64,000 bases of DNA from Tritrichomonas musculus (taxonomy: Eukaryota > Parabasalia > Tritrichomonadida > Tritrichomonadidae): NCBI GenBank assembly GCA_039105265.1, contig JAPFFF010000011.1, positions 5,518,001 to 5,582,000 on the forward strand, in the 5' to 3' direction. The notes under the pieces were generated by a model, which did not search any database, was not told the DNA's origin, and saw only the letters and a list, made by a program, of their open reading frames with translations. The stretch's first letter is position 1. Every line of letters starts with the position of its first letter. A program made the position numbers and the translations under genes. This document shows, one piece after another, positions 26,901 to 35,673 of this stretch.

Positions 26901-28209
26901 TTCCTGTCCAATTTTTTCCATCCCATATTAATTCCCAAGTGTGCCTAAATAAATAGTCCTTGAACCTAAATACCATATTCAATGATAAATCATAATCTTT
27001 ATCTATATCCCATCTCATACAATAATAATTAGATTCTTCATATACTTTTGATGGTCTATATAAATATAATTGATCTGATTCTTTTAATGTAAAATATTTA
27101 GAGTCAGTAGAAGGAGTTGATATCTCATTATTCATAACCTTGTAGTCTACTACTTTTGCATTATATTCTTGTCTAAATATTTCTAATAGCTCATAATCAA
27201 TATCAATATCTATCTTATTTCCATCAGGGTCTACTATGGCATCTTCTGCTAATGTACGAGCATAAGCAATAGGAACTGGGTCATTACCCGATAATTTGAT
27301 CATAATATATTCAAATCCATTAAAGAGTTTTTCAGCGATTGGACATATTACATACAAAACTGCAAGAGCTCCGATAGAAACTGCTGCACCACCCAAGACG
27401 AAAGCTATTATTGTAATCCTCAACATATGAGGACAATTTTCCCAATATGTTCCTCTACCATCATTATCTTCACCTGTAAAGAATAAATATGTATCATTAC
27501 CAAACTTCTTAACTCCATTCCATAAAGCTATAAATGGTCTTTTAATTAACTTCCAAGCGTTTCCCCAGAATACTTCCCATGATGTACATGCTACATTAAC
27601 TTCTTTATATCCTTTCTTCTTCAACTCATCAACTGTTTTAGTAGTTGGTGTGATTTCCTTAAAACCCTCTAGCATTTCTTCAAAGTCAGGGTCTATTTCA
27701 CCAACAAAATTTTCTATTTCACTATCATAGTTAGTTACTTTAAATACTATATTTTCTTCTTTTATCTCCCCTGTAAGTGCGTCTTTTACGTTTCGATACC
27801 CTTCAAACACAATACATTTAAAATGAGACCAGAGAAAATAATATATATTATATAATGTTTTCAGGGTTTGAATAAAGGCGTAATCGATTGTTTTATAGGT
27901 TAATTTAATAGGTATTTTAGCAAGATATAGAGTAGTCGAAATTATATTATACAATAAGCTTTTTATCCATCCAATTGTCTTTTTACTATATAACCAATAC
28001 TTAGATACATTGATTGTGAGTTCTTCAGGGGCATTATTAACTGGAATCTTATTTGTTATCAAATTCTTTAATTCATCAGTAGTGGGAATTTCATAAACCA
28101 TATCATCTTGGTTAACTAACTCATTTGGTGGCTCAGTTGGAGTAGGTGTCAGGTGTAGGCGTAGGTAGGTGTAGGAGTAGGTTCGTAGGAGTAGGTGTTG
28201 TTTCATCAA
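23992..28209 (-). CDS. Large fibre-like protein with membrane segments, 1405 aa
   Basis: Paralogue of the neighbouring 1307-aa protein: both have a block of the form SSKI.ADNIMTMR.DLN followed by coiled coil, and a related helical region near the end. Extra features are hydrophobic segments near residues 75-130 and a strong one near 260-295 (ITIIAFVLGGAAVSIGALAV), a poly-glycine hinge near 760-790, and a C-terminal coiled coil. The N-terminal residues are Pro/Thr-rich and overlap the end of the upstream gene, which is also Pro/Thr-rich. A surface protein anchored in a membrane is likely but inferred; no enzyme motif is visible. Confidence 0.65.
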   Translation of the reverse strand: MMKQHLLLRTYSYTYLRLHLTPTPTEPPNELVNQDDMVYEIPTTDELKNLITNKIPVNNAPEELTINVSKYWLYSKKTIGWIKSLLYNIISTTLYLAKIPIKLTYKTIDYAFIQTLKTLYNIYYFLWSHFKCIVFEGYRNVKDALTGEIKEENIVFKVTNYDSEIENFVGEIDPDFEEMLEGFKEITPTTKTVDELKKKGYKEVNVACTSWEVFWGNAWKLIKRPFIALWNGVKKFGNDTYLFFTGEDNDGRGTYWENCPHMLRITIIAFVLGGAAVSIGALAVLYVICPIAEKLFNGFEYIMIKLSGNDPVPIAYARTLAEDAIVDPDGNKIDIDIDYELLEIFRQEYNAKVVDYKVMNNEISTPSTDSKYFTLKESDQLYLYRPSKVYEESNYYCMRWDIDKDYDLSLNMVFRFKDYLFRHTWELIWDGKNWTGNNCQNVFTAKISYMNNNSGAPAIIIKKNELIGKWIKGTIKEDLTDDDNYAHILKDYLTNWRVVKKDGTILNVGTTAVFDPSSSGTFTQDGNKYEQARMYVDAPSGLKEEDGLYVYADLNINGNITELKWDCHPEHCINSGVMHTYGSNPCLESFNYQREKRHSIKIIEGFNHKSIRIYMEKELFEFDVKVNPFNIILQEQFYEVEPDPRNCSTISTDLNIYSSKIIWADNIMTMRRDLNVVGGITDILQYDYALLKQTVDNLAEQMRIQAMYNEYTDSIKQGISVANTILNILASVVSIAGVLSTLNMSNNSVNINTYQTTPFPGPGGNGGGGGGGGGGGGYPGDGGSGFQGKFLVNVDLKADKMTMERFLPTTTTVQIPVAGAISTFSATQVVLSTTHALTQLGNAIATLGSNVLHFFRNRPDTNGTETLNINSSSITITDNDTDNATNTITTTEQSLVRTHREVQPQVVTDETDEIRTDITVPQTTMTNTASTTIALRNQVPVIDIAGTQYTLEDIADLTREERNALVANHPDILRIQYHGREWFNVYDLFYNDQLIIHNNVFQRRTLIRPADIEMTDRIHRATDNNWSIEWDGTTYTARDIEQLSMQDRLNLPFVQNGDIGLEPYLNEQTMEAWINIIDHRGETIDPIVATIDYSAPTTANISGGQVRFVGINSQIEVNANGVRYQHYDLVATTDTWTVPGTTPAITARMIEQMSDEQRGELMDNIYSHGNLLAFNDTLDETTGEEITQVLYNGNVVATIDRRRLHVINIVNGVIEMYQQDGVISATTQVIMGAVGYVARRFLHGQWQFVRHHPGDAAAIAGVAAEAYVANRIGLFNIPSWFRRNDNPETLAEEDVLEKILAWAYHEETDDEPELEITMKDADKMMVSFDTCINIAKTYRDTLKGTIAFMCEKIKELDNKHPLEDIDMTAYITKAEVKEMIDQKDAYIDTLETRLATLEKKCANIE

Positions 28210-29248
28210 TTTCTATTTTAACCTCATGTATTTCAGGTTCACCAGTTGTTTTATTAATTAAGCACATAGAAGTATTTCCACCTGTTAAGTTCAAGAGGGT
28301 CTCATAAGATATGGTTTGATCATTTAACGCATCTATCCATTTAGTAATATTAGCAGCTGTTGTATTTGTTTTATTAACAAAGTCTTTCATGTTAGTTATG
28401 TTAGTCTCATTGACATCATAGGTAGTTTCATTAGTAGTTTCATTAACCTTTTCATCAACATATTTAACAGGTTCTACCTCAGTAAAATTAACAGTATTAT
28501 TTGCTATCCATTTAGATATATTTTCATTACTTGTACTTATATCTTGTATTATAGCGTCCATACTTTCTGGTTTCTTGTCCTCCGTTTCATAAGTTAAGGC
28601 TTGAGTAGTTTTATCTACATGTTCAACAATTATTTTTAAATCAGATAGTTTAGACCAATCGATACTAGGTGCAATTGCATTATTTACATCATCTATATTT
28701 TTAATCATTAAGTTCATTACATTTAGCATACCTTGATGATTCTGTGTAAGTGCTTCTATTAGTTTCTTGTGTGTACTAACATCATATGATTCTGTTATTA
28801 TTTCTTTATCATTTACCTCACCTGTAAAATAGTTTAATGTAGCACCAGGTGCAATACCAGAATCTACGTCATCCTTCATTTTAGCTAGAAAGGTATGTAA
28901 ATTAGTAGCACTATCTCGTAGTCTTTCATAGAGCTTATTGAAGCTTGCACAATATTGTATTTTTGGTGTCAGTGTACCGTCAGTATTCCATGTATAAATA
29001 CCTTTCCCTGCCATAAGATTAAGCGCACCAAAGTTTTCGAATCCATTTTTTTCGAAATAATCACCAACTATTTTTTCATCTATTTCAGCTTTGTTGTAGA
29101 TACAATTAAATTGCACCATTTCGCCAGGTTCAATAGTGTTTTCAATGTTTAGTCGTTTACCATCTTCTTCATCAATAGTGATTTCTATATCATTTGATTT
29201 GAGTTTATATGCTTCCTTGCTCTTTGCAGAATACAGTGCCAAAGACAT
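28133..29248 (-). CDS. Fibre-cluster protein, 371 aa
   Basis: First gene of the leftward fibre cluster. Start set at ATG 29248 (MSLALYSAK), not the upstream ATG, which would overlap the divergent gene. The protein is rich in Asn, Thr and Asp, with heptad-like helical stretches and a Pro/Thr repeat at the C terminus that overlaps the 5' end of the next gene. I do not recognise a domain. The start is 18 bases from the divergent gene at 29267, so the two may share a compact bidirectional promoter. Confidence 0.6.
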   Translation of the reverse strand: MSLALYSAKSKEAYKLKSNDIEITIDEEDGKRLNIENTIEPGEMVQFNCIYNKAEIDEKIVGDYFEKNGFENFGALNLMAGKGIYTWNTDGTLTPKIQYCASFNKLYERLRDSATNLHTFLAKMKDDVDSGIAPGATLNYFTGEVNDKEIITESYDVSTHKKLIEALTQNHQGMLNVMNLMIKNIDDVNNAIAPSIDWSKLSDLKIIVEHVDKTTQALTYETEDKKPESMDAIIQDISTSNENISKWIANNTVNFTEVEPVKYVDEKVNETTNETTYDVNETNITNMKDFVNKTNTTAANITKWIDALNDQTISYETLLNLTGGNTSMCLINKTTGEPEIHEVKIEIDETTPTPTNLLLHLPTPTPDTYSN

Positions 29249-29266
29249 TTTATCAGAAATTAAATT

Positions 29267-29998
29267 ATGTTGTATAGTGTTCAGAGTCAACCAGGTAATT
29301 ATAATACGGTAAGACTTAATATTGATATCCCATGGAAATGTCCATACGTGAAGTACTATGTTTCATCTATTAATACCAAAGCCAACATATTAATGACAAC
29401 TGCGGAAGATTATTTAATATTTACTACATCAAAGAGTGAGGTACGAATTGATTTTGAGGAGATGTATACCTATTCATTTGGATATCTAGTCAAATTTCTA
29501 AATTCTCGTCAGACTACTATCACCTTCAAGAATATCAATAACAGAACCATATCATTAACATCTACTGAAAATATTACATTCAAGGAAGGAAGTCATAGAG
29601 CAAAATTGATTACTGGTTTGTTCAACTGCAAGGAATTTGATGTAAAAGCTAATGAAGAAAAAAATGTACCTGATCTACCTATACTTGATTTTGCCAATAA
29701 GTTGTATTTAGTTTCATTACAGGGGGTAGCAACTCATTCATCAATTGGAGACCAAGAATATACCCCAAGCATCCTTGCAAACATTGACACAATGATAATG
29801 GATCAAGAGGCAATGATAGTTAACTATGACATGACTAAGCCAATAAAAATAAAAGTTAATACGGATTCATTAAAATATTTGGAAATGAGATTAGTTGATT
29901 TCATGTTTCAACCAGTAATATTAAAATCTCCTCTCTTCATTACCTTAAAAATAAAACCAAGCCAAGAGGCTGATATATATGACATCCTTACTAAATGA
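29267..29998 (+). CDS. Unidentified beta-rich protein, 243 aa; possible minor structural protein
   Basis: The sequence alternates short hydrophobic strands and polar turns across its length, as expected for a beta-sandwich, and ends with a strand pair around FMFQPVILKSPLFITLKIKP. The length is close to that of Polinton minor capsid (penton) proteins, which have a single jelly roll. That assignment is an inference from size and composition; the 42551..43873 product is an alternative candidate. The start is 18 bases from the divergent 371-aa gene, and the end overlaps the convergent T5orf172-type gene by 8 bases. Confidence 0.5.
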   Translation: MLYSVQSQPGNYNTVRLNIDIPWKCPYVKYYVSSINTKANILMTTAEDYLIFTTSKSEVRIDFEEMYTYSFGYLVKFLNSRQTTITFKNINNRTISLTSTENITFKEGSHRAKLITGLFNCKEFDVKANEEKNVPDLPILDFANKLYLVSLQGVATHSSIGDQEYTPSILANIDTMIMDQEAMIVNYDMTKPIKIKVNTDSLKYLEMRLVDFMFQPVILKSPLFITLKIKPSQEADIYDILTK

Positions 29999-30314
29999 TA
30001 GCTCTGGGACAATGATATTGGATATAAGTCCTAATAATATATATCATTTCATTCACATTCCCAACAAAGTACTCATTACCTATAAATGCGGTTCCATCTC
30101 TTGTTGTTGCTCTCTTATAATTTTCTTCAAATATTGTTATTAATTCTTTTTCCACTTTTACTGAATCACTTACTGCTTCAATTATATATACTTCGCTGTC
30201 TTTTGGATATTGTCCCATTCTTGTTGCAATCTTATTTGTTCTACCAATTTTGTATACAGGTTGATTAGAATAAGAAAATTCCCTTTCACGAATCAAATAT
30301 ATGTATTCTACCAT
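29991..30314 (-). CDS. T5orf172-type (GIY-YIG-like) protein, 107 aa
   Basis: The opening MVEYIYLIREREF followed by VYKIGRTN and RMGQYPKDS is typical of the T5orf172 family, a GIY-YIG nuclease relative common in phages and large DNA viruses. The protein is about the length of the bare domain. In viruses these often behave as stand-alone nucleases or as parts of Bro/KilA proteins; the role here is unknown. It converges on the 243-aa gene and is divergent from the polymerase, with about 55 bases between starts. Confidence 0.75.
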   Translation of the reverse strand: MVEYIYLIREREFSYSNQPVYKIGRTNKIATRMGQYPKDSEVYIIEAVSDSVKVEKELITIFEENYKRATTRDGTAFIGNEYFVGNVNEMIYIIRTYIQYHCPRAII

Positions 30315-30369
30315 TTTAGGGTTAATAAATATTTAGCGTGATATTTTTTTATTTCTTATTTACACTTAA

Positions 30370-33300
30370 ATGACATACCTCTTTGATATATCAGTTGACC
30401 TCTATTCGACTGCAAGAACGGAAGCAAGAAAAGAGTATAAGCAAAGGGTGAAAGACGTAAGAGACAAACGAAAGTTCAAGAAATATTTGAAAGAATTCAT
30501 GACCAAGGCTAAGAAAGAAATATCATTTGACATAGATATAGGTGATGATGAGGATAAGAGACTTGCTTTCACTGAAACATTAAGACAATTACACAAAGAG
30601 AACAAGAAGAATATAGTAGTAAAAAGCGAATCATTAGGTGGTGAGGAATACAAATGGTTTACACTTTCCAAGGCACGAAGATTAGATTCAACAATAGGAC
30701 ATATATCAGGGACAATAGACTTGAATGATGACTGTTCAGACAATAATCCTTGGGTTGGCAATGTATTCATCCCTGCAAAATACCAGTTGCTCTTCATTAA
30801 AAATAGAAAGAGAGGCAAGCAAACATCATTCACTATTAATAAAGAAGATAATAAAGGTAAGTTGTATGAAGAAGAAGTTGAAGTCGACGAAGATTATCGC
30901 GATAATCCAGAAGGTGGATTCTTCCCTTATATTAATCTCTCTGATTTAGACTTATCACAGTACCAAATATTCAAGACAGTTGATAAGAAGAACTATAAAG
31001 ACAATTGTTTGGTATATGCTTGCATTCAGTCTGGAGTATTCACTGATGAGGAAATTAATTATTTACGCTTTATGGTCAAGACTAGGTTAATCCCCAATAA
31101 CTTGATATACGATATAGCCAAGCAGTTTAAATGCCATTTTGTTGTAAGAAGGATTGATGAGAAATATGATGAAAGAAGCCAACTACAAATAAAAATAGAT
31201 ACAAGAAAGAGACCATGGGCCAAAGAGTTTGACCGAATTGTTGACTTATTACTGTACAAGAACCATTACATGATATATAAACCCCTAAATGGTGTTAAAC
31301 CTATGGCAATATTTCGCAAGCTATTTAAAGAAGGAAAGTTCAGAGAGATAAAGAACTGTGAAATGAATATCTTAGCAACGAATGAATACAACTCTCACTT
31401 AGCGGATTATACAGACCTTGAATATGATCCTGAATTGTGCTGTAAACTAATAGATTCATCAGAGACGAAAAAGGAGAGAGAGTGGAGTAGGATTTATTAT
31501 TCTGATTTTGAAACTAATACCACTGTATCACCCCATATGCCTTATCTAAATATTACTGTGTACAGGACCAAAGAGTTAATTCATAAAATGATATTTGATG
31601 GGGAGAATATCGCTGACAGATTACTAAAGTCATTGGAGAACAATTCTCTCATTTACTTCCATAACCTTAAATATGATGCTTGTTTCTTTATAAATACTCC
31701 TGGATGGGATGTACAAATAACAGAGAGAAGTGGAACGATTCTGCAAATAGTCATGACAAAGTATAAACCTAACAAGAGATTAACTTTCCGCAATAGCTAC
31801 TCTATCATCCCTGCTGCATTAGCTTCATTTGGTAAGATGTTTCAGTTACCAGTTCATAAAGAGGTAATGGCCTATAAAATATATACTGAAAGGAACATAA
31901 ATAGGAAAACTGTCTCTGCGCTTGAATTTCAACTACAGTATTACTTAGAGAACCAAGACAAGAAACCATTGACACAGATAAAACAAGACTGGAAGCAATT
32001 AATAGATAATGCAAAAGCTTGTGGTGCATATGTTGGAGGAGCTATTGATATTATGAAGTATGCTATCTATTATTGCAAACTGGATTGCATAGTATTGATG
32101 AAGGGAGTAGAGAAATTTAATAGAGATCTGGTAGAAGTATTTAAGCAGACGAAGACAAAGATGCTTGATGTCCATAACTTTATATCCATTAGCTCTATTG
32201 GCTACTATTATGCATATAAATTTGGTTGCTTTGATGGGTGTTATCAACTTAGTGGTAAACCACAAAACTTCATTCAGAGATGCGTTAGTGGAGGTAGAAC
32301 AATGACAGCTAATAATGAAAAGCAATATATAGAGGAAAGGATACAAGATTTTGATGCAGTCAGTTTATATCCTAGTGCAATGAGTATTATGTCTGGTGTA
32401 CCTAAAGGAGTGCCAGAAGTAATTCGCCTGGAGGCCTCAGGTACTAATCGTGCGGGCCCATCGGATATGTTTACGAAAGAATTATTAGATTTTGATCAGT
32501 TCTTCATTGAAATCAATATCAAGAAGATCAAGTGCAAGGCTGACAAACCATATAAATTTGGTCAAATATTTAGTAGGAACGATCAAGGGTCAAAAATATT
32601 TAACAACAACCCCATCAACAATTATTACATAGACAAGAGAGCTTTTATGGACTTGATGGAGTTTTATGATTTCGATTATGAGTTTATTAGAGGATATTAC
32701 TTTGACAAAGGATTCAACAACAAGATTAATGTATTTATAGAGAAATTGTTCAATCTAAGAAGGAGATACCAAGATGCTAACAATCCATTGCAACAAACCA
32801 TTAAACTACTTCTTAATTCTATTTACGGAAAATCTATCCTAAAGGCAACAACAACTGAAACTAAATGCATACCAAAAGATAAAGCCATTAAATATATATG
32901 GAAGAACTATAATTACATAACAGAGGTGATAGAGAACAAGTCAATTGATAATGTATATGTTAAGAAGGTTAAACCAATAAACAGTCATTTTAATTTACCT
33001 CATTTTGGTGCTAGTGTCTTGTCATGGAGCAAACATTTAATGAATAGGGTAATGAGTACAGCTGAGCAAAATGGAATAGACATCTACTATACTGATACAG
33101 ATAGCGTACACGTTAGAGAAATAGATGTACCAAGGATAGCTGAGGTGTTCAAGAAAAAATATGGGAAGGAGTTGATTGGTAAGAAGATGACACAGTTTCA
33201 TTGTGACTTTGATTCGTTTAATGGTGCTGTCGGTAGTGTTCATTCAAGGAAATTAATAGCATTAGGAAAGAAAAGTTACTTAGATATCCTAGTTGATGAA

Positions 33301-33522
33301 AAAGGTAATGAAGGCTATCACATCCGTATGCGTGGAGTACCCAAGCAATGCATATTAAACAAGTGTAAACGAATGAATATTACAGTAGAGGAGTTATATG
33401 AAAGGATGTATCACGGAGAAGAAATTACATTTAATTTATTAGATGGTTCCAATTGCTTCAGAAAGAGTAATTCTTATCAACAAATTAATATTCCGGTTTT
33501 TGAAAGAAAGATGAAATTTTAA
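30370..33522 (+). CDS. PolB: Protein-primed family B DNA polymerase, 1050 aa
   Basis: Replicative polymerase of element C. After a basic N terminus there is a Cys...His region (DNCLVYAC near 211, KNHYMIYK near 297), then exonuclease motifs (YSDFETN near 376; FHNLKYD near 434; YYCKLDC), polymerase motif A (DFDAVSLYPS, 660), motif B (LLLNSIYGKS, 814), motif C (YTDTDSVH, 906) and a KKSYLD motif (966). It lacks the HNH-like module and the long repeats of the A and B polymerases and is close to the usual Polinton polymerase length. The leader ATATTTTTTTATTTC precedes the ATG. An HNH gene follows 11 bases after the stop. Confidence 0.94.
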   Translation: MTYLFDISVDLYSTARTEARKEYKQRVKDVRDKRKFKKYLKEFMTKAKKEISFDIDIGDDEDKRLAFTETLRQLHKENKKNIVVKSESLGGEEYKWFTLSKARRLDSTIGHISGTIDLNDDCSDNNPWVGNVFIPAKYQLLFIKNRKRGKQTSFTINKEDNKGKLYEEEVEVDEDYRDNPEGGFFPYINLSDLDLSQYQIFKTVDKKNYKDNCLVYACIQSGVFTDEEINYLRFMVKTRLIPNNLIYDIAKQFKCHFVVRRIDEKYDERSQLQIKIDTRKRPWAKEFDRIVDLLLYKNHYMIYKPLNGVKPMAIFRKLFKEGKFREIKNCEMNILATNEYNSHLADYTDLEYDPELCCKLIDSSETKKEREWSRIYYSDFETNTTVSPHMPYLNITVYRTKELIHKMIFDGENIADRLLKSLENNSLIYFHNLKYDACFFINTPGWDVQITERSGTILQIVMTKYKPNKRLTFRNSYSIIPAALASFGKMFQLPVHKEVMAYKIYTERNINRKTVSALEFQLQYYLENQDKKPLTQIKQDWKQLIDNAKACGAYVGGAIDIMKYAIYYCKLDCIVLMKGVEKFNRDLVEVFKQTKTKMLDVHNFISISSIGYYYAYKFGCFDGCYQLSGKPQNFIQRCVSGGRTMTANNEKQYIEERIQDFDAVSLYPSAMSIMSGVPKGVPEVIRLEASGTNRAGPSDMFTKELLDFDQFFIEINIKKIKCKADKPYKFGQIFSRNDQGSKIFNNNPINNYYIDKRAFMDLMEFYDFDYEFIRGYYFDKGFNNKINVFIEKLFNLRRRYQDANNPLQQTIKLLLNSIYGKSILKATTTETKCIPKDKAIKYIWKNYNYITEVIENKSIDNVYVKKVKPINSHFNLPHFGASVLSWSKHLMNRVMSTAEQNGIDIYYTDTDSVHVREIDVPRIAEVFKKKYGKELIGKKMTQFHCDFDSFNGAVGSVHSRKLIALGKKSYLDILVDEKGNEGYHIRMRGVPKQCILNKCKRMNITVEELYERMYHGEEITFNLLDGSNCFRKSNSYQQINIPVFERKMKF

Positions 33523-33533
33523 TTTTAGTATAC

Positions 33534-34097
33534 ATGGAAGCTAAATATATCGCCCTAAAAGATTTCATGGATTATGAAATATTAGATAAATATCCATTCA
33601 CAATTAGGAGAAAAAGAGATGGATATGAAATTAGTGAGTGGTTTGATAGAAAAGGTTATGCTGTTATAAAATTAAATGGAAAACATTTTAAGAAGCACAG
33701 GATTGTAGCACAACAATTCATTCCAAACCCTGATAACTTACCTCAAGTGGACCATATTAATCATAATAGAGCTGATTATAGAATAGAGAACTTAAGGTGG
33801 ATTACAAATCAGGAAAACTGTATGAACAAGTCTAAGCAAGGAGGTATTGAGTACACATTCATTGATAAACTTGATGAAGATGAATCTTTTGAAATTACAA
33901 GATATGGTGAACATGAATTTCATAATTATTACTTTAACTTAGTTGATGAACAGTTTTATTTGAAAACTCATGACGACATGTATAGAAGATTGCATATAAA
34001 TAATGATAGAGGATCTGAGTGTGTATTTATGAAAGATGTAAATGGTAAGCTAAGAAAAATAAGTATAAAACAATTCCGTAAACGTTATGATATCTAA
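33534..34097 (+). CDS. HNH homing-type endonuclease, 187 aa
   Basis: The core HRIVAQQFIPNPDNLPQVDH followed by INHNRADYRIENLRW is a classic HNH nuclease motif with a NUMOD4-like N-terminal part (YPFTIRRKRDGYEI). A paralogue lies in the same element at 37182..37784. Such genes usually cut DNA at a site lacking them and spread by repair; here they sit as separate genes right after the polymerase and near the capsid gene. Start ATG 33534. The stop overlaps the left copy of a 64-bp inverted repeat. Confidence 0.85.
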   Translation: MEAKYIALKDFMDYEILDKYPFTIRRKRDGYEISEWFDRKGYAVIKLNGKHFKKHRIVAQQFIPNPDNLPQVDHINHNRADYRIENLRWITNQENCMNKSKQGGIEYTFIDKLDEDESFEITRYGEHEFHNYYFNLVDEQFYLKTHDDMYRRLHINNDRGSECVFMKDVNGKLRKISIKQFRKRYDI

Positions 34098-34159
34098 AAA
34101 ACCTTCATCTTATTTTTGGTTTGGGTTAACAGGTTAGATCTAACCCTATTTTTCTAACC
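34096..34159 (+). repeat. 64-bp inverted repeat flanking the 339-aa gene, left copy
   Basis: The text from AAAAACCTTCATC to TTTTTCTAACC recurs in inverted orientation at 35322..35385, and a shorter copy of its inner half lies at 35226..35263. Each copy contains a palindrome-like core (GGGTTAACAGGTTAG...CTAACCC) that can fold into a hairpin. It may act as a transcription end signal or mark a cassette. Confidence 0.85.
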
Positions 34160-34204
34160 TTTATTTTTTTAGTTAATTTTTTATCTTTCATTTACATAAA
34201 CCTA

Positions 34205-35224
34205 ATGATAGCGCAAACAAATACACAAGCTCAAGCCGACTTCAATGTTAATGAATATCTTGTTGACCTAATACCTAAACCAATATCTGATGTAAATGGG
34301 AAAGTTGATAAGTATTATGATATTCATGGAAACCCTATTAAGCCTCTTGTGGAAGTTAGTTGTGAGAAGGAATTAAACACAAAGAGAATGATTATGAGGG
34401 ATTTGCTAACCAATAACTATAATCCTGATGCTTATGATGTTAAGTTTGAGCACAACAATAAATATATCAAAGACGTTTTCACTATGATTTCAAGTCTTCC
34501 AAAGATAATGCCAATATCACAGACAAAACCATTTGAACCAATATTTAATGAAATAGAAGTATTAAAGACAGATAGTGCAGAACTTAAGAAGTTTCTACGT
34601 AAAATGAATGTACAGTTTGTTGGTTATTATTGTGACCACAATGCTATGAATGAGAAGTGCGATAAAGTAGTGATGAGTACAAGTGAACTTTTGGAGAGTG
34701 AAGACTTTGAGAAATATAAAGAGTTTATTGAAAGATACGCTAACTGTATATATGATGTATTCTGTTATTACTGGTATGATATGGAAAACAATAATAATCA
34801 TGAGAGCTTAAGAAGTAAGGTTAATGAATTTCATATTGATTACAATACCTTATTGAAGCTTAGATGCTGTATTACGAGGATTAATACTAAAATATTTAAT
34901 ATCAATTCAAGTTCCAATAAACGTTGCAGTAAGTGTGAGGCCAAACAGAGATTATATGAATATACTTTGCGTGAAGTTCAACGTATGAGAGCTGAACAGG
35001 AAGAAATCGATAGGCAGTTTGATGAGTCTGATTACGATTTAGCCAAGTTTATGCAGAACAATTATCCAAGCATTGATAGATTATTGTTAAAGGATGTTCA
35101 GCAGAGATATGCCAAAGAGTTTGGACAGAAATTAACATTTGCACAATTAACAGAAAAGATTGAACAGACAGGCAAATGGAAGATAACAAAGGTTCATAAC
35201 ATTATGTATGTGAGTAAATTGTAA
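34205..35224 (+). CDS. Unidentified 339-aa protein with coiled coil and winged-helix-like C terminus
   Basis: No enzyme motif is visible. The middle has Cys pairs (RCSKCEA near 240), then a charged coiled coil (LREVQRMRAEQEEID). The last 65 residues resemble a winged helix (LKDVQQRYAKEFGQKLTFAQ...GKWKITK), with a similar layout at the C terminus of B's 462-aa protein (59001..60389). DNA binding is therefore possible. The gene lies alone between two inverted 64-bp repeats, an unusual setting within the element. Start ATG 34205, after a T-rich leader. Confidence 0.6.
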   Translation: MIAQTNTQAQADFNVNEYLVDLIPKPISDVNGKVDKYYDIHGNPIKPLVEVSCEKELNTKRMIMRDLLTNNYNPDAYDVKFEHNNKYIKDVFTMISSLPKIMPISQTKPFEPIFNEIEVLKTDSAELKKFLRKMNVQFVGYYCDHNAMNEKCDKVVMSTSELLESEDFEKYKEFIERYANCIYDVFCYYWYDMENNNNHESLRSKVNEFHIDYNTLLKLRCCITRINTKIFNINSSSNKRCSKCEAKQRLYEYTLREVQRMRAEQEEIDRQFDESDYDLAKFMQNNYPSIDRLLLKDVQQRYAKEFGQKLTFAQLTEKIEQTGKWKITKVHNIMYVSKL

Positions 35225-35225
35225 A

Positions 35226-35263
35226 GGTTAGAAAAATAGGGTTAGAACTAACCTGTTAACCCA
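35226..35263 (-). repeat. Extra partial copy of the 64-bp repeat
   Basis: It repeats the inner half of the 64-bp unit (GGTTAGAAAAATAGGGTTAG onward) directly after the 339-aa gene stop, in the same orientation as the right copy at 35322. About 58 unrelated bases separate the two. Each can form a hairpin. Confidence 0.8.
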
Positions 35264-35321
35264 AGGACCAAAAATACTAAAAAAATCATCTTATATTTTT
35301 GTTTATCAGATGACTCTGAAT

Positions 35322-35385
35322 GGTTAGAAAAATAGGGTTAGAACTAACCTGTTCACCCAAACCAAAAATAAGATGAAGGTTTTTT
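35322..35385 (-). repeat. 64-bp inverted repeat flanking the 339-aa gene, right copy
   Basis: Reverse complement of 34096..34159 with a few differences (for example GTTCACCC for GTTAACCC). It runs into the 3' end of the convergent basic-protein gene, mirroring how the left copy overlaps the HNH stop. Confidence 0.85.
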
Positions 35386-35389
35386 GTTT

Positions 35390-35644
35390 TCATGCTTCTT
35401 TCTTCTCAGCAGTAACCATTTCAGCAATTTTCTTCAATTCCTCTAACTCTTGCTTCTTTCTTTGTCTATATTCTTTTTGTTGTTGTCGTCTGGCTTCAAG
35501 TCTTTCTTCAGGGGTATTATATTTACTCTTCCTGCCTCTTTTCGGAGTATCTATTGACGTCAGATTCTCACTTGACTTCGATTTGGACAATTTCTTTATT
35601 ACTTCTGTTTTCTTGAATTGGTTTAGATCTATTTTACTCGTCAT
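35390..35644 (-). CDS. Small basic protein with AT-hook-like motif, 84 aa
   Basis: The middle has KRGRKSKY, an AT-hook-like minor-groove binding motif, followed by a long highly charged helix (RLEARRQQQKEYRQRKKQEL). This resembles small DNA-binding or DNA-condensing proteins. Start ATG 35644, with leader TTTTTTTATTTTTATC. First of a leftward row of small genes together with 35674..36201 and 36230..36658. Function inferred only from composition. Confidence 0.6.
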   Translation of the reverse strand: MTSKIDLNQFKKTEVIKKLSKSKSSENLTSIDTPKRGRKSKYNTPEERLEARRQQQKEYRQRKKQELEELKKIAEMVTAEKKEA

Positions 35645-35673
35645 TTTGATAAAAATAAAAAAACAAATAATAA

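Noticed and set aside
34118-34150. Telomere-like GGGTTAG wording
   Set aside because: Only isolated copies in the 64-bp inverted repeats; there is no tandem array and the position is internal.
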